A stretch of 64,000 bases of DNA, taken from NCBI RefSeq assembly GCF_954871325.1, contig NC_088776.1, positions 2,735,985 through 2,799,984 on the forward strand, given 5' to 3'. The translations under genes and the position numbers were made by a program. The stretch is from Gordionus sp. m RMFG-2023 (Eukaryota; Nematomorpha; Gordioida; Chordodea; Parachordodidae). The notes below the pieces were generated by a model. That model ran no database searches, had not been told where the DNA came from, and saw only the letters and a program-made list of their open reading frames with translations. This document shows, in pieces, positions 24,501 through 37,800 of this stretch (within the stretch, counting starts at the first letter, position 1; each line of letters begins with the position of its first letter).

Positions 24501-24975
24501 ATAGAAAAGGGATATTTTTTGCCAAAGTCTAGTGATTTCTTAGTAACTAGAGTGATGATTGAGAATGCACTAAATCTTATTATAAGTTTCTGATAAATAT
24601 ATTCAAAAGTCAGAGGAAATTAGATGTACTTTAGATTATGTTAGCTTCAATAAAATTGACTACATCTGTGAACAGATCATGACACAAATGAGGAATAAAA
24701 CACTCCTATATTTATAGTACTAAATTTAGTATTTAGAGGTATATATTTAGCAAGACCCAGATGATGCTAGAAATCTAAAAAAAATAATTTGATAGCATAC
24801 ATTTGATACTAATATTGTGAAATTTTTAAAGTTTTCATTTTGATGTACTATAATCATTTTGTCATATCAATGAAACCATACAAGATTGATTCGCAAATGT
24901 CATGTAATACGATATTTTATAATGTATTTATTTTTTTACAGACTCGTTAGGTTGACATATTTTATTGTAAAAGGG
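21525..24975. other. 3.4-kb segment present in copy A, absent from copy B
   Basis: Copy B passes directly from the AATTACATT block (44225-44235) to the GGTGCTCCAATAAAAATT block (44247). In A these are separated by about 3.4 kb. The segment contains an unassigned 71-codon open frame (22373-22588), a less AT-rich patch at 22920-23290, and a G-rich stretch at 23707-23740. I found no terminal repeats and no recognisable protein, so insertion in A and deletion in B are equally possible. Confidence 0.7.
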
Positions 24976-27783
24976 CTTACAAACAGGTCACTCCAATAAA
25001 AATTTTAAGGATTTAACTAAGCTCCTCTAACGAAAATTTTAAACAGGTCGTGTACATAATACAGTGTAAATATGAGGAGGGGATTGGTTGATTACTACCC
25101 ATTCGCCAAACACGATATTGAAAGTTATTATAATCAAAATGAAGAAATCTTTAAGCTATAAAAATTACTACAAATGATGTATTTAATTAATTTAATGTTT
25201 ATTAAATGATTTCAAATTATTCCTTTTAATTGTTTAATGAATATAATAATGGGATATAATTTGTACACAATATTATTTCATTATCTCAAATATGATATAA
25301 TTTGTATTGAATTTAAAAGTGATTCTTTTATATTTTCTTCGCTTCTGGTTTTTGATAGAAATAAATAATAATTATATTAAAATATCAATTATATTAACGA
25401 TATATAAAAATTGAATTATTCAGGGCATCTTTTTAATTTAAATGTTATCTATCAACTTCAACAATTTAGTAATAATTATATCAAGTATATCTTAAACAAT
25501 AAATGTAATATATATATAATCAAATAATTATATTTTATCCAATCAATTAAATATTCTGTCTAAGACCAATGTTTTATAATAGTTTGTAACATTTTTTAAA
25601 AAAAAAATTTAATTAATCAATTAAAATTAAATTAAATAATATATTTCAATGTCTTACTGGCATGGGGGGCTCTTTAAAAAAATATGAAATTATTTATTTT
25701 TTTTAAAAAAAAAAAATTCTTAAAATTTAAAAAACTCAGAATTATAATAATTTAATTTATATGTTAAAAAAGAATAAAGGAATAATAAAATACTTCTGTT
25801 GCGAACTATTTAGAATTAAAAATATAAATTAAATAGATATTTATTTGCGTTTTCTATAGCTGCAGATTACCAGAACAATAAAAAACAAAAGTTTTGCCAA
25901 AGACCAAAATAATACCATAGTGTTGAACCAGATTTGATGAGGAACATTTCCAAATTTTTTAAATTTATTTAACGCAAAAAAAAAATTGTTATAATAACTA
26001 TTTCTATATTCTTATCAATTTTTTATACAAGTTAAAATAATTTTTATTTAACAAACGAAATTAAGAAATATGAAAATAATTTATATTAAATATGCACAAC
26101 ACTGTTAGTCCATCATATGGAATACATAAAAAAAAATTTTTTTATAAAACTTTATATAACGACACAACACAAACCATTTAATATTCTTTACCAATTTTAA
26201 TTAATATATATATTTTTTTAAATTAAAATGTTCAATATTAATAATAATATAATACCAATAGCAATATGAGAAACTTACTATTATTTAATAACTCAAAAAT
26301 ATTCCTATTCTATATACAATAAAACCTATACGTAATTCTGATAACAATTCTATTTTAAAGATCATGTTTTTATATATTTTGTGATATATTTTATAATCTG
26401 TATCTAAATGCATACAGATTTTTATATGAATTAAATTTGCTATAGCCTAATTACATTAAATATTTTATAGCCCATAAAATTAAAATAAATTATTTTTTAA
26501 CAAAGCAACAAGGAGTTAGATTTGGAACATTTAATTCATCCATTTTGAAAAGAACGAGTGATAAAATTTATGGTTATTTTTTTTTCACGATCACTGAGAC
26601 AATTTAAAAGATGTTTAATTATCAATGAAATTTGAAAAATAAAACACTTTAATTATTTTTAAACAATCCTGAAATAATACTCTTATTCATTAATTAATGG
26701 CAAATTTACAGATTTTAAGACGCGAAAGGAGTATCCGACTGTTAAAAAATACATACCATGTCAGTGTAAACATTATTAACAATGTATAAGAGAAACTCTT
26801 TTATATTAATTATTGTTTCAAAATTGTATTTTTCATTTCATTTTATTTTTGAGTTTTATTTTCATTTTAGTCTTATTCAGCTCATGTTAATAGCATGATT
26901 ATATTAGTTAATAAGATTGAATATTTTTTTATTAAAATCGTTGATTAATATGAAACAAATAGGATATTTTTTCTAATTATTATATAAATTGTTAAGACTG
27001 TAAATTTTATTTATTATTTTTGAATTTATAATAAAATAGAGATATCGAAAATATTTATTTTAAAGAAAGATTTTTCATTTTTTATTTATTAAATAATTTT
27101 TATTAATAGAGCAAAAAATCTAAAAAAATATATAAATAAATAAATATTTTGAAGATACAAATATAATATATAATTTTTTAATGTAAAAATAAAATAAATA
27201 TTCTAAATCATTTTTTTGTCATTTACAAAAAATTTTAAATTAATATAGAAATTAAATAAATTAGAATAAAAAAATTTTCAAAATATTTTATTTTTATGAA
27301 ATAATTAGTAAGTAATATTAAAGTATGTTATTTTTTAGTATTTTATTATCGTTTTTTTTTGCTCTTATTTTTGTTAAAAAAAATAATGGAAGATTTCAGA
27401 CATGTTTTATAATTTTATTAATTTACGAAAATTTATAAATTTGATGTTTTTTTCTAAACATTTAGGACACATCCTAAATAAATATAAAATTGACCAATCC
27501 TACATTGGCATTTAAAAAAAAATAATCTCGAATAATAAATTATTAATAATAAATCCACGAAATAAAAAGATATATTTTATATTAATATTTAAATAATTGT
27601 AACAAATTGCAATATTTTAATTGCGAATTTTCAGGTTTAAAATTGTATAAATTAAAAATATTTACTATTTAAGCACGAATAGTATTTAGGAAGCTCCGTT
27701 TCTAAAATGTGAATATTTTATATTTGTTTTGGAAAAAAATAATAAACGAATAAAATATATCATTTATCGAAAACAGTCTTAAA

Positions 27784-27974
27784 TATTAATTTTGTTTAAA
27801 AGCCCATGTTGAATTTCAAAAAAAGGCTTAGGATATTATGTAATTTGATTCATAGATAGTAGAAAGGTTTGGATAATTAATTGTCAAGTCTTGAGGCTTA
27901 CATTAATTATTATTTTGGTTCTAATAATCATAATCTGGAGATGTTTTCAAAAATCGGACATTTTTTAACAACAC
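27784..27974. mobile_element. Degraded MITE, family 2 (copy A)
   Basis: The right end ATCGGACATTTTTTAACAAC then AC matches the terminal repeat of the family-2 MITEs at 52968-53156 and 56090-56290. A worn left end (TTTGTTTAAAAGCCC) lies about 190 bases away. A diverged counterpart is present in copy B near 47026-47195, so this insertion predates the tandem duplication. Confidence 0.55.
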
Positions 27975-28254
27975 AGCTTGAATATTCTTCTATTACCAGG
28001 TCTAGGATTACCATTCCCATAAAAACATCGGGTTTCGCTTACCACTACTAATGTATATTAAAGGAAACCAATTAAGTTATACCGAGGTTAGTAAGTCTAA
28101 TTCACTCACATAAAATCAATGGATTATGGGGGATAATAAGTTTTATGTTGATATAAAATTCCTCTAATATAATACCTAAAAAGATATTTTTAAAATTTTT
28201 ATATGAAGATGGAATAAATTTGATTAAAAACCTCATCATAATTAAAGGGAGGAA

Positions 28255-28587
28255 CTATGACATATATAATACCTAGACCGACGATTCATTCATTAAAAGT
28301 GTACATCAATGCAAATGAGTTGGAGACGCCATCTTGATTACACTAATCATCAAACGTTAAAAATTTTAAACGAGAGCCTAATATATTGCTATATCTGATG
28401 CAAACTTTATTAAAGAATTACCGGATCATCGAGATAATAAGGAAGCAAGTTATCAATTTAATAGTAGTTTTTAACATAAGAATAATTAATATATGTGTTA
28501 CCAAAATGGCGGGTCTAGCTAATTTGCTTTTAACGACGCTTAAAAATGCATTTTGAATCGTCAGTCTAGGTATTATATATGTCACTG
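28255..28587 (-). mobile_element. hAT-type MITE, family 1 (333 bp), only in copy A
   Basis: Terminal inverted repeats are CTATGACATATATAATACC on the left and, read in reverse, CAGTGACATATATAATACC on the right. They continue as a TAGAC-GACGATTCA match. An 8-bp direct repeat GGGAGGAA flanks it (28247-28254 and 28588-28595), as expected for hAT. Copy B has an uninterrupted site (GGGAAAAAGTAGCAGAG near 47493), so the element inserted after the duplication or was lost cleanly from B. The interior has CCAAAATGGCG-type motifs shared with the copies at 40911 and 61117, here in the opposite orientation. There is no coding capacity. Confidence 0.85.
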
Positions 28588-28599
28588 GGGAGGAATAGC

Positions 28600-29060
28600 A
28601 GAGAAAATGTCCAATATGTTTCCTGTTGATTTGCTAGGTTATTTCTAAGGGTAATCAGAATGATTCTATAGCAATAAGAATCTATCAAGTAGCAAATGAA
28701 TATCGGACTAGGTATGAAAGAAAGACTTGCTTACATCTAATGGGATGAGGTTCGGAATAATGTAACTAAATTTTTCGGAAGCAAACCTAGGAGTGTGTCA
28801 TTGTCATAGAGGGGCTCAGATTATTAGCACGGGGCAAAGTAGATGTGATGTCAATTAATTAGCTTACTTGATATATGATTAATTAACTCTGGTTTTTAAG
28901 TTTGTTTAAACTTTCCTTATTTTTGTTATACTTAAATTCTCGTGGGTAATAAGTTCAATTATCTAAAAAGGTGAGGGTATTGCGTTCTTTATTTTTGGAT
29001 AGTTTTTTGATATCTAGAGGTGGCATCGTAAATTTGAGGTGAAATTGGGTAGAAAATATG
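28600..29060. other. Less AT-rich island, conserved in both tandem copies
   Basis: Matches 47550-47860 in copy B, including TTGCTAGGTTATTT-like, CATTGTCATAGAGGGGC and ATTATTAGCACGGG blocks. The G+C content is visibly above the surroundings. I could not read a protein family in any frame on either strand. It may be a remnant of an unrecognised element. Confidence 0.4.
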
Positions 29061-29667
29061 GGTTATTCTACTTTTGATATATGGACAATTACTTATAAAA
29101 ATTATAAAAAATATGGTTAGAAAGATATAGTCCTAAAGGTATGAATGCTTTAAAAATTATAACGAACTACGAATATCTACTAGCAAATTTATCCCCTATG
29201 GGTCATATGATATAACCAAGTTCTACAATACCAAAAATATTTTAACGATGTTTATGACTATGAGAATGAAAGTTAAGTTTGCATCTAAAAAATAACTGCT
29301 GAAGCAACCATGTCATATGTAGTTTTACTTACGAAAGAACGTTTTGCTGTAGCAAAAAAAAATCTTAATTTTATCCTAATATCCCGAAAGAGCGTTGAAA
29401 TAAACCCTATAAAGTTAGACGTGTCGCATTGAATTAATTATATATAATATTAATATTCATCCAAAATATTTTTTTTTAAATTTACCACTGCAGATTAAAT
29501 CTTAAAAAGCAATTTATTAAATCAATATAACTTATATAATAGATGTGTTATAATTATATACTTTTAAATACAATTATACTTTGAAAAAATATTAAAAGTA
29601 AAGAAACTTATTTAATCCTATATATCTTATCTCAAATGAAATTGCTATGGTTTAGCCAAGTTTTTAT

Positions 29668-29687
29668 CCCCCCCCCCCAAAAAAAAT
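29668..29687 (+). repeat. C11/A9 homopolymer pair
   Basis: Eleven C followed by about nine A in an otherwise AT-rich context. Copy B has no such run near 48440, so it arose by slippage in A or was lost in B. Confidence 0.8.
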
Positions 29688-32600
29688 TTACTTAAGTCTA
29701 TAATTACAAAATTCAACCTAAAGATTAATTTTAGGATAAAAATAGCCCTTTAGAAGTTTAAAAAACTAAAGATAAACCATCTAATAATAAGAATCCAAAA
29801 TTAATGTTTTATTTGATTTTAAATATTAATTAATTAATCTAAACATACATATGCCAAAGTCTATAAGTGTTCAAAAAATATTTTTTATTACAATCATTAA
29901 GATAATAAAATGGCATAAATAAATGTTTTTCAGTTATATATAAAAACTTAATATGATATAATTATATATTTGTTGTAAAATATACTTGTAGGTGCTGTTT
30001 CTAAAATATTTTCAGAATAAAAATAATTTTTATCATAATATGTGTACAAATTTAAGAGCATTAAACTATTTAAAATTCAGATCATATATCGTGGTCGTTA
30101 TTTTTAAAAGATTTTTTTCCGAGTATTACAAAACTCACATATGTTGATTACCTACACTGCGAATTTCTGGAATTTATCATGGGCTATTAATTCAATTAAT
30201 ACTACTTTATATATATAGTTTACATAAATATCATATAATTTAAAATATATATACAAAGATTTATAGAGTAACTCTGAAATACATAGGGGTAATGTATTCT
30301 ACGAAGATGGAATTGAATTTTACCGTGGAAAATGTAAAACCATTTAATAACATTTTAAAAATAAGGGCATAAGGATATTTATAATTTTTTCCTAATATTT
30401 ATTTTAGTAGCGTTTTTTTTAAAAAAAATATCCCTCTTTTGTTTCTTTCATTTAATTTATTGTATTTATTTTTTTATTTATAACTATTTTGCACTTTCTT
30501 TTTTTAAATTATTCTTTTATTCTTCAATTTACATCTTTAAATTCTTGTTTATTACTTTATATATATAAAATTTAGCCTTATTTAAATATTATCAAACATT
30601 ATATGGTATTATAAATATTTCGTAATTTATAAAAATTATAGTTTATAGTCCATAATTTATTATATATTGATATTATAATAAAAAAAACTTCGATTAAAAT
30701 TATTATAAACATTAAATACATATGAATTATTTTTTTTAAATACAAATATTTTGATGTATGACGATTTAAAATCTCTTTTTGCTTAAATAATATTTTTATT
30801 ATTAACCATTTTCAAAATTTCGAATAATTATGTAAGTAATATAATTATTGTATATAATAAATTTTTGAATTTATTTTTCCTAAGGTAATAAACATTATAA
30901 ATAATTAATTTATGGCGTCATCAAATCATCATTTAAATTATAATTGCAAAATCATTAATTCAACATAGATTATTCTAAGGCATAAATTTAAGCATATTGA
31001 TTGCACAATAAAATGAATTATCAGATAAAGAATTATTAAAGCTTAATATATAATAATATTAAAATAATAAATTTTGATTTATATTATATAATTATATTTG
31101 TTCAGTTTAAGAAGTATAAGGGTATGAGCCGTATTTCGATTTTATTTAAAAATAAATTCATTTAAAAAATTTTATAAAATTCTTAAATAATTCATTGTAG
31201 ATTAGTTGAAAAAAAAGCAATAATTTGATTCAAAATAAAATGTCAAATAATATTCATCCAAAATTTATTGATCGAAAAATAATTTTTTTTTTCTAATCGT
31301 TTATGACATTCATCATATAAAATATTGTAATATCGATGGGGTATATTTTACTTTCTCTACATGGGATTGAATTAGGATTACTATAAGCTTTTAATAATAT
31401 AAATAATGTTATTAGTTTTATTAATTATGATTAAAATGTAAAGATTTAAAAATAATCTAGGGGAAGGCCAGGAATAGTGTCATCCAGACGGCAAGCAATT
31501 TCTTCTCAAATAATTTTTTAGAACTAAATTAATAAAGATCTATAAAATTAAAATCATAAATATATTAAAATAAGAGATTCTAAGATATTCTGCTGAAATA
31601 TGCAGATGAAAAGTTTTAAATTTTAACACGTAATAATAAATTTTTAAATTTTAGTCATTTTTATAAAAAATTAATCTGAATTTTATCATGTATAAAATTA
31701 TTAACAATATTTATGGTAATTTAATATCTCGAGGTTTTGCCGGGGTGTGTGTTGGCCATTAGTAACTAAGAGCTAGTAGAATCCTGGGTCGTAGGTACAA
31801 GTATGATATAGTAAAATTTATTTAAATAATAATATAAAATAAGTATTTATTGGAACACTATTATATATTTAAATTAATTCTATATTATAATACAATAGAA
31901 TTTGGAAATAAACAAAAATGAAATTAAAAATAATACATATATTATATTATACAAATATTGTGATAGTTTGTTTTTTATAATCAAAAAATCATTGACTATA
32001 AAAATAATGCGGGAATAATATTAAATATCCTATGAAAGAGTTAATAAAATAAAAAAAATTAATTTTACTAAAATCAATTTTAAGAAAAAATTAATTTAAA
32101 ATTTTCTTAATGTTTAAGGTTAGGAAGATGTTTGGGATCTTATGGTATTTTATAAAATCAAATGAAACAATTAATTTCTTATCTATAATGATGTTGACAG
32201 AATAAAATAAGTTTTAAACATTTTAAAAAATTTTGCTTCATCTATTATTAATAGATTTATAGTATTTCAAATTATCGTGGACAATATAACCCGGGTTTCC
32301 ACTCGTATCCTTAAAGGATAATTTTATATCAATCATAATGAATATAACATGTATCTTTTAAATTACTTGTGCAATCCAAATTATCTATATAAACGACATT
32401 TGTTATATTTAAAAAATAAAGATTTAATTTATATAATAATCTATATTATAGATTACAAATCGAATTGTATTAAAATATGGAGTAATTAAGATTTAAGATA
32501 ATGGGTTTTCCCATCAAAAAATTTAGAGTAAAAGTCGTTTGATGATGTATATCATTTTATAATACCCTGTGAAATATTTATGTAAAATTAAATTTTGTTG

Positions 32601-34531
32601 AAGCCAACTAATTTGGGATATTTTAAAAATATTATAGTTTCTTATTTCAACAAGACTTTAAACATTAAAATCATCTGATAATTCATAACTATCCTATGTT
32701 CCTCAAGCATTTTTCCCAAATTAAACAAAACTTCAATTAATATTTATGTATATATTGAAGCGTTAAAGAAATCATTTTAATTTCGAAAAATGTTTAGCTG
32801 CACATCCTATCACTTTGCAGCAATATAGTATAGATCCCCGATATTGTAGAAATAATTTATCACATTCAGAAGTATCAGAAACTATAATAACAATAAAATA
32901 AAATTGGATAATAACAAAATATAAATATATACAAAATAAGTACATAGCATAAGAATATATTGGGAAAGTAGCTAGAATTTGACAGAGTGGTATATAATTT
33001 TCAGCCATTTTCTCCAGATGTTTCCCAGTTATTATATTTTCCCGGGAATTTTTAATCTCTAACTAAGGTGCATATCTCCTAACTAGCAAAAACATTTAGA
33101 TTTTAAAATATCTTTCGAAAATTTTTTTTACACTTATTTTTACAAAATAAACTATATTCTTATCTCATTCTTCGATCGCTAGTTATGGTAATTTCCTAGT
33201 AATCTTTTTTGTAAACATAAATTTGGACTTAGTCTTAAATATGCATTTCTACACTTAAATCCTATAGAATATTTCTGCCTTAAGTAATATATGTTATATC
33301 TCATTGAAATAAATGTCTATTATGAAGTAAAATAAATTTCCGGACTAGATTTTTAAAATTAATTTTAAAAAAGCCCATTATCATGAAATTTGAGTTATTT
33401 ATAATTTATATAATAATAATATAAACTTTAATTAAATGGAATCAGTATTGGCTTATAGCCATATAATTTAATAAAATTACTATAAAATATGCACCTCTAT
33501 GATATCTCTTATCTAAATGATTTTGTAAATATTAGATTTAACAATATAAGAATATTATAATAACTTATTCTTTAAAATGATTTATAAGTAATTTAATACA
33601 ACAAATATACATTGATATATTTATAAGAATATATAGAAAAAATTTTTGGACTGGAAAGATAGAAAAAAGATTATTGATAGATTCCTATTAGCAGATAAAG
33701 AAGTTCAAACGTTTATTTAAAATGGAAGGGGAAGTTGTCCAATAGGAATTCTATAACCTCAGTATATCACCGTGACATCCTATCTACAAGACCTATTCAC
33801 AAAAAATTAGATTTTAAATTTAACTATTGTTCCTTTTAAGGAAAACATTATTAAGTTTTTCTAAAATAAATTCCTAATTTAAAATCACAGATATTACTTT
33901 AAATAAAAATTCGCCAAACATGATTTGATTTGTTCATTCCATTAAAAATATATCAGCGCACTTTTCAGATGGATAAAAATAGTTGAGAATGAAACTTATA
34001 TAACTTAAAAATATCTTCCAAAGCAATATGATTCAAGGGATCATCAATTTGGATTCCAGGATTATAGATAGTTTAGCAATAGAATATGAAATGGTTCATA
34101 ATATTTTTTTGAAAATATGATAAAATGTTACATTTTCTAGTACAAAATTATTGATACAAAAAAGTTGAACATATGATCCCTTCAAGATACAGTATTTGGG
34201 GACGCCTCAGACCAAAAAAATTACAGGCAGCACGGAAATCAACCTTTTATTAGAAAGTATTTGATATGTCAACAAAACCTCATATAATATTATATTTAAA
34301 AAAATAAGAAAGTTATTTAAAACCTGCTGCTAATTCATTACCCTTAGGATATTTTTCTTCAGATATTGGTATTAACCCCGCATCATCTGCAATTAATTCA
34401 AATTTATTGGTTATTATTGAAATTAAAAAATACAAATAAATGAATCATATATCTCTGATATTAAGCCTTAGAGCAAATATGCAAAACAAATTACATTTGT
34501 TGAGCCCAAGTGTAAGGGAGAGCAGGGGTGA

Positions 34532-34545
34532 GGGGGGGGGGGGGG
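34532..34545 (+). repeat. G14 homopolymer
   Basis: Fourteen G in a purine-rich context (AGCAGGGGTGA before it). The copy-B equivalent near 53475 is GGGGAGGGGTAGGGGAG, so the run is longer in A. Confidence 0.85.
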
Positions 34546-34724
34546 AGTTGGAATATTATATTTTATTAATTCACCTATTTGATTACAATTTCATTTCGGA
34601 AAAGAATATTTATTTTAATGTAGAAATAATAATAATAATTTATTCGAATAACTTAACTCATAAAGAATGGTAACTTAACATTATATCTAAGTAAGCTTTA
34701 AGCGTGGGCGAAGGGGTGGAGGGT

Positions 34725-35240
34725 ATATGGAAATGCATATTTTAGATGATAATAAATTTATAAATCTTTTTATCATACGCTTTTTAAAAACAAATAATTG
34801 AAATTTGATGGAATATAATCTTGGATATATTATAGATCAAATGGGAAGACACCTGGACAAAATTAAAAAATTTAGCTACTGAAAAATTTTCCATACATAA
34901 AAATTATTTGTAGAAATATGGAACGACCATACATATTTTGTCTTACATTTTACGTGGATTTTTAGCAGTAAACAAAACTAGTAAAAAAAAATATAAAAAA
35001 TTTGTCCGAACAGGATGAGAAATTATTTAAAAAGCAATGATACTGCTAAACGAGAATAAAGCTATACATACAATAATTTAAGCATCCCATTAATATTGGA
35101 AACCAACGAATGCCAATTTTGGAGGACCTTACTTGAAAATAAAAAAAACACTCTTTGAGATCGAAATTATTTATGGCACAATGCATCTAGAACCTTAAAG
35201 AACGCATAAAAATATTATGCAAGTATTAGATAAGGAGAAG
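34725..35240. other. About 0.5 kb present only in copy A
   Basis: In copy B the G-rich stretch at 53665-53692 runs straight into GATGTTATATACGATGCTG. In A about 500 bases lie in between. No domain or terminal repeat was recognised. Confidence 0.6.
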
Positions 35241-37300
35241 GCAAAAGATGTTATATACGATGCTGTAAAATTCTACACTTATCTTTATTACTGACAAGCG
35301 GGTAAGGTATTGCCCTTAGAATTGTTATGGTCTCTCTATTAGTCGGTATTGTCGGGGAATTAGCTTGAAGAAAGGGGATTAGTCTGTGTAGAAAATAATT
35401 CACTTGCCTTAAGAAGTTCACAGTAATATTGATATGGAATGAACATATTATAAAACTAAAAATAATATGACTTTTTATTATTAAGATATAAAACTTATAA
35501 CTTTTCAATCTTTACGTGATATTTATATATATATATCGGTATTAATTTACCACCTCAAGTAAACATTTTGTCAAAAATGTAATATAAATTGATTCGTTAA
35601 ATACAAGTAAAAGGTAATATGATAGTAAATTGATTAAGTAAGCACAATTTGTTACTAATCTGTAACATTTATGAATACAATTTTATATTACAAACTGACC
35701 ATAAAATATTTATAAATATTTTCTAGCTATCAAAAAAATCTAAATTCTCTAACTAACCAAAGATTACTACGTTGTGCATAACTATTGTCTAATGATTTCC
35801 ATATAATTTACAAAAAAAGTATTTGGATAGACTAAAATATTATAAGCATATTGCGGGTAATATATTAAATGCTTCCCTATATTTAACTAAAAAAATTATA
35901 AATAAATAAAAATCTCTATAGGTTTACAAAAATCATATAAATATAATGTAATTGTTATTTTAAATTTATCACTTGGCGAATTATATACTAAATTATTTTT
36001 TAAAGTGAATATTCAATTTTACAATATATGAATATATAATAAAATATTTTTTTTTCCAAATTACTTATAATATACCAAAAATTGATTTCATATATATTAT
36101 AGAAATCCTATTAGATAAAAATAGAAGAATTAAGATAAATTAGACGGTTAAACAAGAAAAAGGGTCATGTGCATTTACAAGAAATGAGAATGATAATTAT
36201 TGGATAAAAGAAATGAAAATTTAGGTATAAGGAGCCAATTCCCTATTAAGTCATAATAAAATTTAAACTTAAGGCCCAGATTATCTTTATTTAATCTATC
36301 AAAATATCTAAATTAAATATACTTTAAATCATTTCTAATTATTATAAAAGTTGTATATTATTTATATTTGAAACAGGATATTAATTCAATATGACATATT
36401 TTTTTTATTTTTATGTTGTAAAAATATATATAAAAAAATGGATAATAATTTATAATTATGAAACTGTTATAAAATTATATGATTAAGACAAAATAAGATG
36501 GAGTCGTAATCATTGTTTCTTAGCTTTATTTTAGAATTTCTTTTAACTCATTAGTGGTTAACATTGCCAATATCATGTCTGTTAAATATAATATATCAAT
36601 AAATATTGAAATCTTATATCGCAATTTATTCTTATCAAATTATCTTATTTTTAAAATAATCGCAGATATTCAACGGTTTATATTTCCTTTTAAGATGGTT
36701 TTTGGGGCGGATATTTTAAGTACATTTTATAGTTATACTATAATAAATAATTTTTGAAAATTTTGGAATTTTGATCGGGCAAAAAAAAACTCCCCATTAA
36801 TTGGCAATGATATTATAGTAAATAAGCAAGTATGCTACAATTAAAAATATTAACTTACGATTAGTCAAAATTAAAAACAGTGTGCTATTTTTTATTTTAA
36901 GCTATCCTTTAAATAGTTTTTACCTTCTTCTCATGCCATAGATTAGAGATACCTTATAGATTTAGGTTCCGTAAAATGAATACGAAAGCTTTACACTAAT
37001 TGAGGGATGTAAAATACATTATTCAAATAAATTGTGAGGCTAAAAAGATAGAAAAACATATATAGAAGGTAAAACATCTCTTTAAGATGAAACAGATGCC
37101 TTGTCCTAATCAAAAAAAATCGTGATTTATGTATATAGACTTTCCCATTAAAAATTTTTTTTTAAATAATCTTAAAACCACTTTTTAGAATTGTGAGGAG
37201 AAATAATGGGAATACTTTTTTTTTTAGAAATAGAAGAAGAAATCGATTATGATCGTTATAATTTAAGTACTTTCATAGCAATATAGTTCAAGTTATCATC
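35240..37300 (+). repeat. Highly similar block shared with 53695-55720
   Basis: Over about 2 kb this block and its copy-B partner differ only by scattered substitutions and short indels, clearly less than the first halves of the units. Open frames in it (35251-35508 on -, 36554-36757 on +) are not cleanly kept in B, so protein-level conservation is not the explanation I favour. Confidence 0.75.
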
Positions 37301-37682
37301 AAATAAAATTCTAGATACTCCACTAATCTATTATATTATATTTTATTTATTTTAAGAATTAAATGGAAATGATTATGTAAAAATTTCATATTTTTTCTAC
37401 TATTTTAAAATTCCCATAATTATGAAATACATTTAGGCAATGATGGAATGTTTTTAAGGAGGGTGTCCTTATTATTTATTAATAATGCTGAATAGGTTGG
37501 ACAGGGCAGTTCTACGGGAACTTTAATATCAATAATAAAACTATGGATTTTTTTTTATATTTACTTTCTTTGTAATGATAATATTAAAATTTAATGCACT
37601 TCATTGAAATCATTCTTCTTTATATTTCGTTGTTTTCAGTCAATTATAATTAGAAAACTCAAAGGGTGAAAGAGCTGGGGGT

Positions 37683-37800
37683 AATGTTGTTAAAAAGCCC
37701 GATAAGGGCGATTTTTAAAAATAGCCCCGATTATGTAGCTAAAATCTTGAGATTTGGTAGGTCCAAACCTTTTTCCAATCTATGTGCAAAATCTTTATTT
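37683..37800. mobile_element. Truncated family-2 MITE (copy A)
   Basis: It starts ATGTTGTTAAAAAGCCCGAT, matching the left end of the element at 56090 in copy B, after the same GGGGGT flank. The right end is missing: A goes on to the ATAAGCTACTTTC block that in B lies at 58245. A deletion in A has removed the MITE's right half. Confidence 0.65.

Noticed and set aside
36554-36757. 67-codon frame in the highly similar block
   Set aside because: The copy-B partner has indels that change the frame although the DNA is very similar, so there is no sign of coding constraint.
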